From Porphyromonadaceae bacterium W3.11 (lineage in GTDB: Bacteria; Bacteroidota; Bacteroidia; Bacteroidales; Porphyromonadaceae): a DNA stretch of 64,000 bases. The stretch covers positions 1-64,000 of the forward strand of contig JAUISX010000001.1 in the NCBI GenBank assembly GCA_030434245.1. Direction: 5' to 3'. The position numbers and the translations under genes were made by a program. This document shows, one piece after another, positions 1 through 10,411 of the stretch; position 1 is the first letter of the stretch; the number at the start of each line of letters is the position of its first letter. Below the pieces are notes generated by a model, which saw only the letters and a program-made list of their open reading frames with translations, was not told where the DNA came from and ran no database searches.

Positions 1-836
1 TTCGCACCAATGAGAATGGCGAGATTGGTCTAGCCATCCACAACATCCGCAAGGAACCGAAGCTCGATTACCCATATTTGGGGTACAAATTCACTGATGA
101 TGAGAAAGCGACACTTCAGACCACGGGAAACCTTGGTAAGGTAGTAGAACTGACACCCAAGAGCAGTGAGCCATTTGCCGCTTACGTATCCATCGACTCA
201 CTGACTAATGAGTTGGTTGCCCTCCGTGCAGATAGAGTCTCCATTCCGAAGGAGATAAAGGGCGTAGAGCTGACCGACCAGCAGTACAAAGACCTCGTGG
301 AGGGAAAGGCGGTGAAAGTAGAAGGGATGCTCTCCAAGAGCAATAAACCTTTTGATGCGACCCTCCAAGTCAATGCGGAGAAGAAAGGCATTGAGTTTAT
401 CTTTGACAATACCAAGAGCTACAAACAGCGACACGAGCAGTCACAGGAGCAGCAACAGCCTCGTATTCCCAAGAAGCTATGTGGTTTGGAACTCAGCGAT
501 AAACAGCACCAAGCTCTCTCCAATGGTGCCACCCTCTATCTCAAGAATATGGTGGATAAGCAGGGGCAGTCATTCAATGCTTATGTCAAGCTGATGCCCG
601 AGGAGAACCGACTACGCTTCTTCCGCCTCAATCCCGACAAGAAGCAGTCTGCCGATAAGGTGGAGGCGGTAGCCGAAGAGCACAAGACCCAAGTGGCGGT
701 TAATATCGAGGGGAAGACCAACGAAGCGACAAAGAAGTTGGAAGAACCCCTCAAACCTAAGCAGACCCAGCCTACAGAGAAGCAGGCAGAGCAGCAAGCT
801 GAGAAGAAGAAGGTCTCACGAGGTCGTAAACTCTAA
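1..836 (+). CDS. DUF4099/DUF3945 conjugative-element protein, 5' end outside window
   Basis: The reading frame is open from nucleotide 3, so the gene starts before the window; the TTG at 78 is only an internal codon. The visible 277 residues hold three related modules of about 50 residues. Each follows the pattern G-x-x-(F/L)-(T/S)-D ... L ... G ... F-x-A, starting near LGYKFTDDEK, IKGVELTDQQ and LCGLELSDKQ. A Lys/Gln/Glu-rich tail follows. Proteins of this DUF4099/DUF3945 type are encoded beside topB in Bacteroidota integrative conjugative elements; their biochemical role is not known to me. The stop codon is 13 bp before topB, so the two are probably co-transcribed. The same module recurs at the C-terminus of that topoisomerase. 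Confidence 0.8.
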   Translation, partial: RTNENGEIGLAIHNIRKEPKLDYPYLGYKFTDDEKATLQTTGNLGKVVELTPKSSEPFAAYVSIDSLTNELVALRADRVSIPKEIKGVELTDQQYKDLVEGKAVKVEGMLSKSNKPFDATLQVNAEKKGIEFIFDNTKSYKQRHEQSQEQQQPRIPKKLCGLELSDKQHQALSNGATLYLKNMVDKQGQSFNAYVKLMPEENRLRFFRLNPDKKQSADKVEAVAEEHKTQVAVNIEGKTNEATKKLEEPLKPKQTQPTEKQAEQQAEKKKVSRGRKL

Positions 837-849
837 TCCCCCATAGACT

Positions 850-2916
850 ATGACTACATGTATTATTGCAGAGAAGCCCTCTGTGGCTCGTGATATTGCC
901 CGAATCGTTGGGGCAAGCCAAAAGCAGGACGGTTATATGGAGGGGAATGGCTATCTCGTCACTTGGGCATTTGGTCATCTTATCACTCTTGCCATGCCCG
1001 AAGTATATGGATTTAAGGAGTACAGAGCAGACGACATGCCGATACTCCCCAATCCACACCAGTTGGTAGTGCGACAAGTCCGCAAGGATAAGGAGTACCA
1101 CGATGACCCGTCAGCCATCAAGCAGCTCAAGGCTATTCGCCATTGCTTTACCAAGGCAGACCAAATCATCGTTGCCACAGATGCGGGGCGAGAGGGCGAA
1201 CTTATCTTCCGCTACATCTATAGCTACCTTGGTTGCCAAAAGCCCTTCCAAAGACTTTGGATCTCCTCGCTTACAGATAAAGCTATCAATGAGGGACTTA
1301 GTCATCTAAAGCCAGGCTCTCAGTACGACAACCTCTACCTCTCCGCTAAAGCGAGGAGCGAAGCCGACTGGTGCGTAGGTATAAATGCCAGCAGAGCCAT
1401 GTCTATTGCAAGGCGTGGCGGTTACTCTCTCGGGCGAGTTCAGACACCCACCTTGGCGATGATATGCTCTCGCTACCTCACGAATAGAGCGTTTCAGTCA
1501 GTGCCTTACTGGAAGCTATCCACTTCCATCAACCACCCCGACCTCACGCTCCAAGCCAACTCTCTGGAGCAATATGATAATGAAACGGCAGCCGAGAGTA
1601 TGCTCGCACAGCTCCGCTCTCACGGCTCGCTTACGGTCACTAAGGTCACAAGAAAGGTGACGGAGACACCGCCACCTCTCTTGTACGACCTGACCGCACT
1701 CCAAAAGGAAGTCAATAGTCGCCACGGTTTCTCTGCCGACAAGACCTTGTCTATCGCTCAGAGCCTCTACGAGAAGAAGGTAACCACATATCCACGCACG
1801 GGTAGTCGCTATATCTCGGAGGATCTCTTTGAGGAAATCCCGAAGCTCATCGCCAAGGTGCTGAAGCAGACGCTTCCTATCCCTCTCAATCGCCAATCTG
1901 TGGACGATAGCAAGGTGACTGACCACCACGCTATCATCCCGACCGGCGAGGAGTCCCCGATGCTCTCCGCGGATGAGCAAACCATCTACACGATGATTGC
2001 CCATCGCTTTGTCGAGGCATTCCTGCCACCCTCCCAGGAGGAGCGAATGCAGGTAGAGATGACAGAGGGCATACATCATTTCATCTGGAAAGGTCAGCGA
2101 TCAGTTGCCCTTGGCTGGAAGGTAGTACAACGTAAGAGGGACGATAAAAGGAAAGAGAGTGAAGAAGAAGAGTTGGATAAGCTCCCAGCTATCTTGGAGG
2201 GCGAAACTCTATCCCTACAGAGTGCCGAGCTACTGAAGCAAGCCACCAAACCAAAGCCACTCTACACAGAGGCGACCCTGCTTTCAGCAATGGAACATGC
2301 TGGTAAAGAGGTCGAGGACACGGAGAGTAAGAAAGCTCTTGCGGAATGTGGTATCGGCACACCAGCAACAAGAGCCAATATCATTGAGACCCTTATCCTT
2401 AGAGATTTCATCCGTAGGGAGAAGAAGTCTCTCATCCCTACCGACAAGGGACTTGAGGTATTTGAGTTGGTGAAAGAGATGAAGATCGCCAATGCAGAGA
2501 TGACAGGCAATTGGGAGCTCTCTCTTGCTGCTATTGAAGCAGGAGCTTTAGATATTGGAGAGTTCGAGGAGGGTATCAAGGAGTACACTCGCCAAATATG
2601 TAGTGAGTTATTGGCACTGACTGTACCTACCAAGCAGTACCCAGTTTACAAGTGTCCCAAGTGTGGTAAGGAGAGCTTTGCTATTTACAATAAGGTGGCG
2701 AAGTGCAAAGATGAAGCTTGTGGCTTCAAAGTCTTTCGTGAACTCTGTGGTACTTTCCTCTCGGATAGCAATATCCAAGACCTCATCACTAAGGGCAAAA
2801 CACCCACCCTCAAAGGAATGACCAGTAAGGCTGGTAAGAAATTCAATGCCCGATTAGTGCTAAAAGAGGACTTCTCCGCCGCTTTTGAGTTTGAGGTGAG
2901 AGCCAAGAAAAAGTAG
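850..2916 (+). CDS. topB: DNA topoisomerase III (type IA), conjugative-element copy
   Basis: A 688-residue type IA topoisomerase that passes single DNA strands through a transient 5'-phosphotyrosyl break. The Toprim domain opens with EKPSVA at residues 8-13 and has the acidic motif TDAGREGE near 107-115. I recall the Asp-to-Gly change in that motif from other ICE and plasmid copies. The nucleophile is Tyr314 in TTYPRTGSRY, and GRVQTPTLAMI lies in the core. After about residue 600 comes a zinc-ribbon-like segment (CPKCG ... CKDEACG). A final module (LCGTFLSD ... GMTSKAGKKFNARL) matches the repeats of the upstream DUF3945 protein. It probably supports ICE DNA processing rather than chromosome upkeep. 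ATG start, 13 bp after the upstream stop. Confidence 0.93.
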   Translation: MTTCIIAEKPSVARDIARIVGASQKQDGYMEGNGYLVTWAFGHLITLAMPEVYGFKEYRADDMPILPNPHQLVVRQVRKDKEYHDDPSAIKQLKAIRHCFTKADQIIVATDAGREGELIFRYIYSYLGCQKPFQRLWISSLTDKAINEGLSHLKPGSQYDNLYLSAKARSEADWCVGINASRAMSIARRGGYSLGRVQTPTLAMICSRYLTNRAFQSVPYWKLSTSINHPDLTLQANSLEQYDNETAAESMLAQLRSHGSLTVTKVTRKVTETPPPLLYDLTALQKEVNSRHGFSADKTLSIAQSLYEKKVTTYPRTGSRYISEDLFEEIPKLIAKVLKQTLPIPLNRQSVDDSKVTDHHAIIPTGEESPMLSADEQTIYTMIAHRFVEAFLPPSQEERMQVEMTEGIHHFIWKGQRSVALGWKVVQRKRDDKRKESEEEELDKLPAILEGETLSLQSAELLKQATKPKPLYTEATLLSAMEHAGKEVEDTESKKALAECGIGTPATRANIIETLILRDFIRREKKSLIPTDKGLEVFELVKEMKIANAEMTGNWELSLAAIEAGALDIGEFEEGIKEYTRQICSELLALTVPTKQYPVYKCPKCGKESFAIYNKVAKCKDEACGFKVFRELCGTFLSDSNIQDLITKGKTPTLKGMTSKAGKKFNARLVLKEDFSAAFEFEVRAKKK

Positions 2917-3180
2917 GAACACCCCACGGAGATAAGCGGTATGGGCATATAAGGCAACCGAGATAGCTATCACGCATGAGCGTTTAATGCCGAAAGCATG
3001 AACCTTTGATATATATTAATTGGCTCAATTAGTATATATTAAAGTAGGTGATTAGTATATATTAAGGGTCATGCCATATAGCTATAAGGTTCAAGGGATA
3101 TCCTATCAGTCGTTCATGTCTGATACCTATAGCGTTCATTCTATTGAGAAAGTATTGCTCATCTATAGTAAGATTTCGAT
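2917..3180. repeat. Intergenic region with three 23-bp-spaced TATATATTAA repeats
   Basis: This 264-bp gap separates topB from the methylase/helicase. It holds three exact copies of TATATATTAA at 3010-3019, 3033-3042 and 3056-3065, with a regular 23-bp period. The last two share the preceding TTAG. The spacing puts the copies on nearly the same face of the helix, as for iterons or operator sites. I see no clear Bacteroidota promoter here. Function is unknown; an ICE regulatory or replication site is inference. Confidence 0.6.
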
Positions 3181-6100
3181 ATGGCATACAATAAGAAAAA
3201 GGTATTGCTAGAGAATAGCGAGGCAATACGAGTGATCCTTAGACTGGAAAAAGAGAGGAGACTACCGACTACTGAAGAGCGGGAGCAACTGCTCCGCTAT
3301 CAAGGCTTCGGAGGGCTAAAGTGTATCCTCAGTCGCACCGACAGCGATGAGGATATCCGTTATTGGGCTATGAGCGAGCAGTCGCTCTTTGAACCGACTC
3401 GTCAGCTGAAGCAACTCATCTATCGGGATGCTCTGGATGCGAATATGGCGAAGCGGTATTGGGATAGCATTAAGTCGAGTGTCTTGACCTCCTTTTATAC
3501 CGACCAGCGGATAGTAGATGCGATTGCTCAGGGGATAGAGAGCAGTGGCATTCGGCTCAATCGTGTGCTCGATCCATCGGCAGGTATGGGAGCTTTCACC
3601 ACTGCCTTTGCTACTTCACCAACTACCAAGGTGTATGCCTTGGAGAAAGACCTCTTAACCGCTCGTATGATGCAAGCCCTTTACCCGATGGGCGAGGGCA
3701 ATATACAAGTCTATCAGAAACCCTTTGAGCAGGTGGACGACCTTGGGGCAGAAGGAGGTGGCTTCGAACTCATCACCAGCAATATTCCCTTTGGAGACTT
3801 CTTGGTCTATGACCGAAGTTTCATCAAGAGTGATGAGGTCATTAAGCAGGCTTCTACCAAGGCAATTCATAACTATTTTTTTGTCAAAGGGCTTGATGTG
3901 CTGAAGGAGGGCGGGTTGCTCGCATTCATTACTTCGCGAGGTGTCTTGGACTCACCTAAAAATGAGCCTATTCGCAAGTATCTAATGGAGCATAGTAACC
4001 TTGTCTCTGCACTGAGACTCCCCTCTGGCATGTTTTCAGAAAATGCTGGGACAGAGGTGGGGAGCGACTTGATTATCCTACAGAAGCAGAGTAATAAGCA
4101 AGAGCTGACTCCCACGGAGAAGCTCTTTATTGAGAGCTATGCTGTGTCTAAGGGTGATGGCTTTAGTATCGCTTTTACCCACAATGCTCTTTTTGAGGGA
4201 GAAGAAGCTCGCCAGCGGATTATTGCTACAGACAAAAGAATAGGAAGCGACCCTTACGGCAAGCCCACTTGGGTTTATACCCACGAAGGCGGTGTAGAGG
4301 GGATTGCCAATGAAATTAGGGAGCAACTGACTATAGATATGGGTAAACAATTTGACCTCTCCCTCTATGAGACTGGAGTGCTAGGGCAAAAGAAAGAAGT
4401 AAAGCAAGAGGAGCAGGAGGTGGTTCAAAAAGAGGCTGAGAATGCCTACGACCTGATGCCTAAGCCACTGCAAAAGCAGATCCCTAAGCTCTATGCCACG
4501 GAGAAGATAAAGCTATTGGGGGATAAGGTCGCCTATGGTCGTTACTTTTTTCCGATGGGTGCCTACACCTCTTATATTCTAGAATATGACCCGAAGGAGG
4601 AAATCGGTTTTGGCTTGACCACTATGGGCTATGGCTGGGAGCTAGGCTATATGTCCCTTGCTGAGATGAGAGAGGTAAAGGTGAGAGGACTAGGCATTGA
4701 GCGTGACCTTTACTTTGAGCCGAAACCGCTTCATCAGATTGAGGAACTAAAGGAGTACGTCGGGGAGCAATACACACATAAGCAGGAAGTGGAGGAAGAG
4801 GTCGCTCCCGAGGGAGTGCCAGTACTCTCACTTCAAAAGCTCTATGAGAAGCAGCAGCATCAGCAGGAGGAGAGGGTTATTCGCACTGACTTTGAAGCAC
4901 CGAGGGAGATGGGTGGTAAGTTGGTGTACTTTGACGATGATCATCACCCGATAGATGACCCAACGCTGTACGATGAGAGGTCTGAGGCATCCATGCTACC
5001 ACTTTTTGCTCCAGAGGAATATACCCAATGGACAAAGGAGGTGGATCGGGTCAATAAGGAACTTCAGACTGAGAAGAAAGAGAAGTCAAAACAAAGTGTG
5101 GCTAAGCCTGCCTCTCCAAAAAGGAGTGCCAAGAGAGCTACTCCTAAGATGACCCAGCCATCACTCTTCTCTTTTGATGAGGAGGGGGATATTATACCCA
5201 ATAAGGGTAAGCCCATTAAAGAGGTGAAGAAGGTATTTGATACATCTCCTCGACCTTTTCTCTCACTTCCCGATAGTCACCTGCGTGATGGATCCATTGT
5301 GGTTCAGAATGGTCAGGTCGGTTTCTTGTCGGGAGTAAAGAGTAGTCCTCTTTTCAATCCGATGGACTTGTCCTATGGACAGCTCTCGAAGCTAAAGGAG
5401 TATGTGGAGATAAGGGACAGCTATCACCGTCTTTATGACTATGAGGCTCACAATCGGGTGGAGGATAAGGAGGAGCGACAGAAGCTCAATCGCCTCTACG
5501 ATGCTTTTGTAGCACAAAGAGGACACTTCAATGACCGCTCCAATGTGGACCTTATCAAGATGGATGCTACTGGGGTAGAGATGCTCTTCTTGGAGCGAAG
5601 CATCGATGGAAAGCTGGTTAAGGCAGATATCTTTGACCACCCTACCGCATTCTCAAATGAGGAGCTTACAGTCGTGGCAAACCCTTTGGAGGCACTCTCG
5701 GCTTCGCTCAATAAGTTTGGGGAGGTGGACTTGGGCTATATGGCTTCGCTACTCCCCGAAACAGAAGAGAGCGACCTCGTGACCGAATTAGAAGACCGTA
5801 TCTTCTATAATCCCGAGGTGGGTAACTACGAGATTGCCGATAAGTACATCTCGGGCAATGTCATTGAGAAAGCGGAGCGATTGGAGTCATGGCTCTTGGA
5901 GCATCCCGACGTGGAAGAGGCGAAGCGAAGTCTTTCGGCTCTCAAAGCTGCTATTCCTACGCCTGTCCCTTTTGCCGACTTAGACTTCAACCTAGGGGAG
6001 CGATGGATCCCGAGTAAGGTCTATTCGCTCTTTGCATCGGATCTCTTTGGCACGGAGGTGGATGTCTCGTACCACGCCAATATGGATGAGTATGCTGTAC

Positions 6101-9100
6101 AGTGTGAGCGTAAGAATGCCAATATATGGAACAAGTATGCGGTGCAGGGGGAGTTTAGGCGGTATGATGGTATCAAGCTATTGGGACATGCTCTGCAGAA
6201 CACCATCCCCGAAATCAATAAGAGTAAGGAGGTGCCAGACCCAGTGTCGGGTATGATGAAGACGATTAAGGTAAGGGATGGGGAGAAGATTCAGCAAGCC
6301 AACTCCAAGATTGAGGAGATACGGCAAGGCTTTGTCGATTGGTTAGGAAGACAGCCTGAGACCTTTAAGGAACAGATGGCTGAGCGGTACAATAAGCTGT
6401 TCAATTGCTTTGTCCGTCCCGACTTTGATGGTACACATCAGACTTTTCCTCATCTTGACCTAAAAGGACTGGGTATCCCTGCACTCTATAAGAGCCAAAA
6501 GGATGCGGTCTGGATGCTGAAAACAAATGGTGGAGGTATCTGCGACCACGAGGTGGGAGCTGGCAAGACGCTCATTATGTGCGTAGCTGCTTATGAAATG
6601 AAGAGACTAGGGCTAGCTAATAAGCCAATGATTATTGGACTGAAAGCAAATGTCTTTGACATTGCAGATACCTTTCGCAAGGCATACCCCAATGCCAAGG
6701 TGCTTTATCCTGGGAAGAATGACTTTACGAAGCAGAACCGCCAACGCATCTTCAACGACATCAAGAATAATGACTGGGACTGTATCATCTTGACACACGA
6801 GCAGTTTGGAATGATACCTCAATCCTTGGAGGTGCAGGAGGCTATCCTTCAAAAAGAGTTAGACTCGGTAGAAGAAAACCTTGAGGTGCTTAGGCAACAA
6901 GGGGTGGAGGTATCTCGCAGTATGTTACGGGGGTTGGAGAAGCGAAAGGAAAACTTGGAGGTCAAACTGAAGACCATTGCTGATGACCTTACAGAGCGTA
7001 AGGATGACGCAGTGGATTTTAAGCTGATGGGTATTGACCACCTCTTTGTGGATGAGAGTCATCGCTTTAAGAATCTACTCTTTAACACCCGTCACAGTCG
7101 GGTAAGTGGCTTAGGTAATCCAGATGGTTCACAAAGAGCTCTCAATATGCTCTTTGCATTACGCACTATTCAGGAGCGGTCAGGCAAAGACTTGGGGGCT
7201 ACATTCTTATCGGGTACTACTATCTCTAATAGTTTGACAGAGCTATATCTACTCTTCAAGTACCTACGCCCACAAGCATTGGAGAAACAAGGTATTAATA
7301 CCTTTGATGCTTGGGCTGCCGTATTCGCCAAGAAGTCCACGGACTATGAGTTCTCAGTTACCAATGAAATCATCCAGAAGGAACGTTTTAGGACATTTAT
7401 CAAGGTGCCAGAGCTTGCCTCCTTCTATGCGGAGATCTGCGACTTTCGCACAGCCAAGGACATCGGTATCGACCGACCCGAGAAGGACGAAATACTCCAC
7501 AACATACCGCCCACACCCGAGCAGGAAGAGTTTATTGGCAAACTGATGGAGTTTGCCAAGACGGGTAATGCGGAACTCTTGGGGCGTGCACCGCTGAGTG
7601 AGAGTGAGGAAAAGGCAAAGATGCTCATCGCCACAGACTATGCCCGCAAGATGAGCCTTGATTTGAGGATGATTTCTCAAAAGTACTCAGACCACATTGA
7701 CAATAAGGCTTCTCACTGCGCAAGGATGATTTGGGAGTACTATCAGAAGTTTGATAAGCAGAAGGGGACTCAGTTTGTATTTTCCGATTTAGGGACTTAC
7801 AAGCCCAATGAGTGGTCGGTTTACTCAGAGATTAAGAGAAAACTGACGGAGGATCATGGTATCCCATCTTCAGAAGTGCGATTTATCCAAGAGTGTAAGA
7901 CGGAGCGGGCGAAGAAGGCAATGGTAGAAGCGATGAACCGAGGAGAGGTAAGGGTGCTATTTGGTTCTACTGAGATGCTGGGTACTGGGGTGAATGCACA
8001 GCAAAGAGCAGTCGCAGTGCATCACCTCGACACGCCTTGGCGTCCTTCCGATTTGGAACAACGCAATGGGCGTGCCGTCCGTAAGGGTAACGAGGTGGCA
8101 AAGCTCCATGCGGCTAACAAGGTGGACATAATTATCTATGCTGTAGAGCGGTCGCTGGATAGCTATAAGTTCAATTTGCTACACAATAAGCAGCTCTTTA
8201 TCAATCAGCTCAAGAGCAATTCGCTCGGTAGTCGCACGATTGATGAGGGAGCTATGGATGAGGATAGCGGACTAAACTTCTCAGAGTATGTGGCAGTGCT
8301 TTCTGGTAATACCGACCTCTTGGAGAAGGCAAAATTAGAGAAGAAGATTACTGCTCTAGAATCGGAGCGAAAGGCTTTTAATCGGGAGCGTGACCAGGCA
8401 CTGAATACAATTGGAGAGATTGAGTTTAAGGCGAATATCCATAAGAGTAGAATTGCTCAAGCTGAGAATGACTGGAGCAAGTACAACAGTGTGGTCCTAC
8501 GCGATGAAGCAGGACTGCCACTCAATTCCATCGTGATAAAGGGTGTAGAAGGAGTAGCTGATGAAAAGAGGATAGCTGAACGATTGCACGAGATAGCAGA
8601 CAAAGCTCGTACAGGCAATGACTATCTAGAGGTAGGGCAGGTGTATGGTTTTCCTATCCTCGTGAAGTCGGAGAGTTCTGCTAAGGATGGACTGTTTGCA
8701 CTGACGCAAAACCGATTTTTCGTGAAGGGCAAGGGTAATATCTACTACACCTACAACAATGGAGCTTTGGCAACCGACCCGAAGCTCGCTTGTCGCAATT
8801 TCGTCAATGCACTAGAGCGTATTCCTAAGGTTATTGAGAGTCATCAGAAGGAACTCACAAAGGTGACTTCCTCAATCTCCACCTACAAGGAGATAGCCAA
8901 TGGTTCTTGGAAGAAAGAGGAGGAGCTTCGCTCCCTAAAGAGCCAAGCCTCCGAGCTTGACCGCAAAATAGCGCTCTCCCTCGCTCCTGCCTCCGACACT
9001 GATGACAGCTCCGAGCAACAGCAGTCAAACCAAATCAGTGAAAGCCCCACACAATCGCGTCAGGTATCAATGCCTGATTCTACAACGCCACAAGAAAGCC

Positions 9101-9159
9101 AATCACAAAAGCCCAACAAAGACTCACCCAAGAACGGCTACCGTCCCAAGTGGCGATAG
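3181..9159 (+). CDS. Giant N6-DNA methylase / SNF2-type helicase fusion of conjugative element
   Basis: This 1992-residue protein is typical of Bacteroidota ICEs. The N-terminal part is an adenine methylase: the SAM-binding motif DPSAGMGAF is near residue 133 and the catalytic-type motif reads SNIPFGDF near 200, a variant of NPPF. A Lys/Glu/Pro-rich linker spans about 390-720. The C-terminal half is a superfamily 2 helicase: Walker A GAGKT near 1126, VDESHRFKN near 1290, SGTTISNS near 1345 and the motif VI-like [13 protein letters not shown] near 1625. A coiled coil (about 1710-1760) and a Ser/Gln-rich tail end the protein. It may protect or modify ICE DNA during transfer, but the activity is not established. 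Only the SNF2-like and methylase folds are supported by motifs. Confidence 0.88.
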   Translation: MAYNKKKVLLENSEAIRVILRLEKERRLPTTEEREQLLRYQGFGGLKCILSRTDSDEDIRYWAMSEQSLFEPTRQLKQLIYRDALDANMAKRYWDSIKSSVLTSFYTDQRIVDAIAQGIESSGIRLNRVLDPSAGMGAFTTAFATSPTTKVYALEKDLLTARMMQALYPMGEGNIQVYQKPFEQVDDLGAEGGGFELITSNIPFGDFLVYDRSFIKSDEVIKQASTKAIHNYFFVKGLDVLKEGGLLAFITSRGVLDSPKNEPIRKYLMEHSNLVSALRLPSGMFSENAGTEVGSDLIILQKQSNKQELTPTEKLFIESYAVSKGDGFSIAFTHNALFEGEEARQRIIATDKRIGSDPYGKPTWVYTHEGGVEGIANEIREQLTIDMGKQFDLSLYETGVLGQKKEVKQEEQEVVQKEAENAYDLMPKPLQKQIPKLYATEKIKLLGDKVAYGRYFFPMGAYTSYILEYDPKEEIGFGLTTMGYGWELGYMSLAEMREVKVRGLGIERDLYFEPKPLHQIEELKEYVGEQYTHKQEVEEEVAPEGVPVLSLQKLYEKQQHQQEERVIRTDFEAPREMGGKLVYFDDDHHPIDDPTLYDERSEASMLPLFAPEEYTQWTKEVDRVNKELQTEKKEKSKQSVAKPASPKRSAKRATPKMTQPSLFSFDEEGDIIPNKGKPIKEVKKVFDTSPRPFLSLPDSHLRDGSIVVQNGQVGFLSGVKSSPLFNPMDLSYGQLSKLKEYVEIRDSYHRLYDYEAHNRVEDKEERQKLNRLYDAFVAQRGHFNDRSNVDLIKMDATGVEMLFLERSIDGKLVKADIFDHPTAFSNEELTVVANPLEALSASLNKFGEVDLGYMASLLPETEESDLVTELEDRIFYNPEVGNYEIADKYISGNVIEKAERLESWLLEHPDVEEAKRSLSALKAAIPTPVPFADLDFNLGERWIPSKVYSLFASDLFGTEVDVSYHANMDEYAVQCERKNANIWNKYAVQGEFRRYDGIKLLGHALQNTIPEINKSKEVPDPVSGMMKTIKVRDGEKIQQANSKIEEIRQGFVDWLGRQPETFKEQMAERYNKLFNCFVRPDFDGTHQTFPHLDLKGLGIPALYKSQKDAVWMLKTNGGGICDHEVGAGKTLIMCVAAYEMKRLGLANKPMIIGLKANVFDIADTFRKAYPNAKVLYPGKNDFTKQNRQRIFNDIKNNDWDCIILTHEQFGMIPQSLEVQEAILQKELDSVEENLEVLRQQGVEVSRSMLRGLEKRKENLEVKLKTIADDLTERKDDAVDFKLMGIDHLFVDESHRFKNLLFNTRHSRVSGLGNPDGSQRALNMLFALRTIQERSGKDLGATFLSGTTISNSLTELYLLFKYLRPQALEKQGINTFDAWAAVFAKKSTDYEFSVTNEIIQKERFRTFIKVPELASFYAEICDFRTAKDIGIDRPEKDEILHNIPPTPEQEEFIGKLMEFAKTGNAELLGRAPLSESEEKAKMLIATDYARKMSLDLRMISQKYSDHIDNKASHCARMIWEYYQKFDKQKGTQFVFSDLGTYKPNEWSVYSEIKRKLTEDHGIPSSEVRFIQECKTERAKKAMVEAMNRGEVRVLFGSTEMLGTGVNAQQRAVAVHHLDTPWRPSDLEQRNGRAVRKGNEVAKLHAANKVDIIIYAVERSLDSYKFNLLHNKQLFINQLKSNSLGSRTIDEGAMDEDSGLNFSEYVAVLSGNTDLLEKAKLEKKITALESERKAFNRERDQALNTIGEIEFKANIHKSRIAQAENDWSKYNSVVLRDEAGLPLNSIVIKGVEGVADEKRIAERLHEIADKARTGNDYLEVGQVYGFPILVKSESSAKDGLFALTQNRFFVKGKGNIYYTYNNGALATDPKLACRNFVNALERIPKVIESHQKELTKVTSSISTYKEIANGSWKKEEELRSLKSQASELDRKIALSLAPASDTDDSSEQQQSNQISESPTQSRQVSMPDSTTPQESQSQKPNKDSPKNGYRPKWR

Positions 9160-9385
9160 ATATAATTCTTTTGCGATAAAAATTCGCTTCTCTGTAAATT
9201 GCAATATCAAAGCGAATTAGGATGTCTTTCTTGTCGCAAATTTACCGTAAATTTGCGATAAGTAAGGTGTATTTACTCTTGCTGTTCTGTGTTTTTGTGG
9301 CATTTCACTCGGTGTTTTTGTGGTGCTTCGTTCAGATTTTTGTAATGTGTCGTAAACTTTCTACTCCACAATAATCTACAATCCC
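9160..9385. promoter_or_regulatory. Palindrome-rich boundary between conjugation genes and cargo
   Basis: Just after the methylase stop there are two stem-loops. Arms AATTCGCTT and AAGCGAATT lie at 9181-9189 and 9210-9218. A perfect 11-bp stem with a 3-nt loop lies at 9234-9244 and 9248-9258 (TCGCAAATTTA and its complement). A 12-nt direct repeat, GTGTTTTTGTGG, follows at 9289-9300 and 9312-9323, again with a 23-bp period. The stems lack a T-run, so they look more like protein-binding or recombination sites than simple terminators. This is also where base composition shifts to AT-rich. Confidence 0.5.
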
Positions 9386-9416
9386 TTTGTGTATGAATAT
9401 ATAATCAGTATATTTG
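9386..9416 (+). promoter_or_regulatory. Bacteroidota-type promoter of the nucleotidyltransferase operon
   Basis: The -33 element TTTG (9386-9389) and the -7 element TATATTTG (9409-9416) are separated by 19 bp, matching the Bacteroidota housekeeping consensus TTTG-N19-21-TAnnTTTG. Transcription should start near 9423. That excludes the upstream in-frame ATG at 9389 and supports translation from the ATG at 9449. Confidence 0.75.
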
Positions 9417-9448
9417 CACATAATCACATATGGTTGATTTTATGCATT

Positions 9449-10411
9449 ATGAATGATTATATCTGTCTGCTAGAAGATTACCTTGGTACGATTGAAGGTA
9501 AAATGATAAAGATAAAGCCGATTGATAGAGCCCAATCTGCTAAGCTTCCATTGTACATCTCAAGTAGCTTTAGATTCTTTGAAACTAAGTTGTTAGGCAA
9601 CGAGGTTGTTCTTGCTTGTATAGAGGATGGGGATGATTTTGCTCCCCTTCAAATGAAGAAGACTTTATCTATAATAGAAGAGAAAATAGGCAAGCCCGTG
9701 GTTCTTGCTCCTCAAAGGCTAGCTTCATATAATCAGCTTAGATTGGTAAACCAAAGAGTTGGTTTTGTGATCCCAGGTAAACAACTATTCATCCCAGACC
9801 TCTTAGTTAACTTAAAAAAGGAGGAGAATCGGAATGTTGATTTAGGAGATACAATACCCCCTATGGCTCAGTGTATGTTATTGTATCACATACAAGTAAA
9901 ATCAATCCATGGGAAGAACACCCAAGAGGCTGCAGAAGAGTTTTTTGTCTCCTATGCCACTATCAATAGAGCTATTAGATGGTTGACGAAGCATAAGCTG
10001 ATAGGGTTACGAGGGGCAAAAACTAAGCATATAGAGATATCCTTGCCGAAACGCGAAATATGGGAACAAGCTCTCCCATATTTAACCTCTCCGGTTGAAA
10101 GAGTTTTATTTACGGATGTAACACTAGAAGGAGGAATTAAAAGTGGAATAAATGCTCTTTCGAAGTACACTATGCTGAATCCTGACATGTACGATACATA
10201 CGCTGTGTTTCGGGCAGGACTCAAAGAATTGGGAGTGGTGACAGATAAACAATTTGGCAAGAATATGATTGAGGTCTGGAGGTATGATCCGACATTGATG
10301 AGTCTCAATGGTTATGTAGATAAACTATCTTTATACTTGTCGCTGATAAACGACAAAGACGAACGAGTACAAATAGAATTAGAACACTTGTTAGAAACAA
10401 TAGAATGGTAG
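9449..10411 (+). CDS. AbiEi-like winged-helix protein (putative antitoxin/regulator)
   Basis: A 320-residue soluble protein. A winged-helix DNA-binding segment lies in the middle (SYATINRAIRWLTKHKLIG, about residues 170-190). It is followed by a C-terminal half with SGINALSKYTML, which resembles AbiEi-type antitoxin/regulator proteins. The frame extends upstream to an ATG at 9389, but the promoter at 9386-9416 places the transcript start after it, so the ATG at 9449 was chosen. The stop overlaps the next gene by 7 nt, implying translational coupling. By analogy with AbiE systems it would repress the operon and restrain the nucleotidyltransferase. The family match is by pattern only and needs a profile search. 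Confidence 0.6.
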   Translation: MNDYICLLEDYLGTIEGKMIKIKPIDRAQSAKLPLYISSSFRFFETKLLGNEVVLACIEDGDDFAPLQMKKTLSIIEEKIGKPVVLAPQRLASYNQLRLVNQRVGFVIPGKQLFIPDLLVNLKKEENRNVDLGDTIPPMAQCMLLYHIQVKSIHGKNTQEAAEEFFVSYATINRAIRWLTKHKLIGLRGAKTKHIEISLPKREIWEQALPYLTSPVERVLFTDVTLEGGIKSGINALSKYTMLNPDMYDTYAVFRAGLKELGVVTDKQFGKNMIEVWRYDPTLMSLNGYVDKLSLYLSLINDKDERVQIELEHLLETIEW

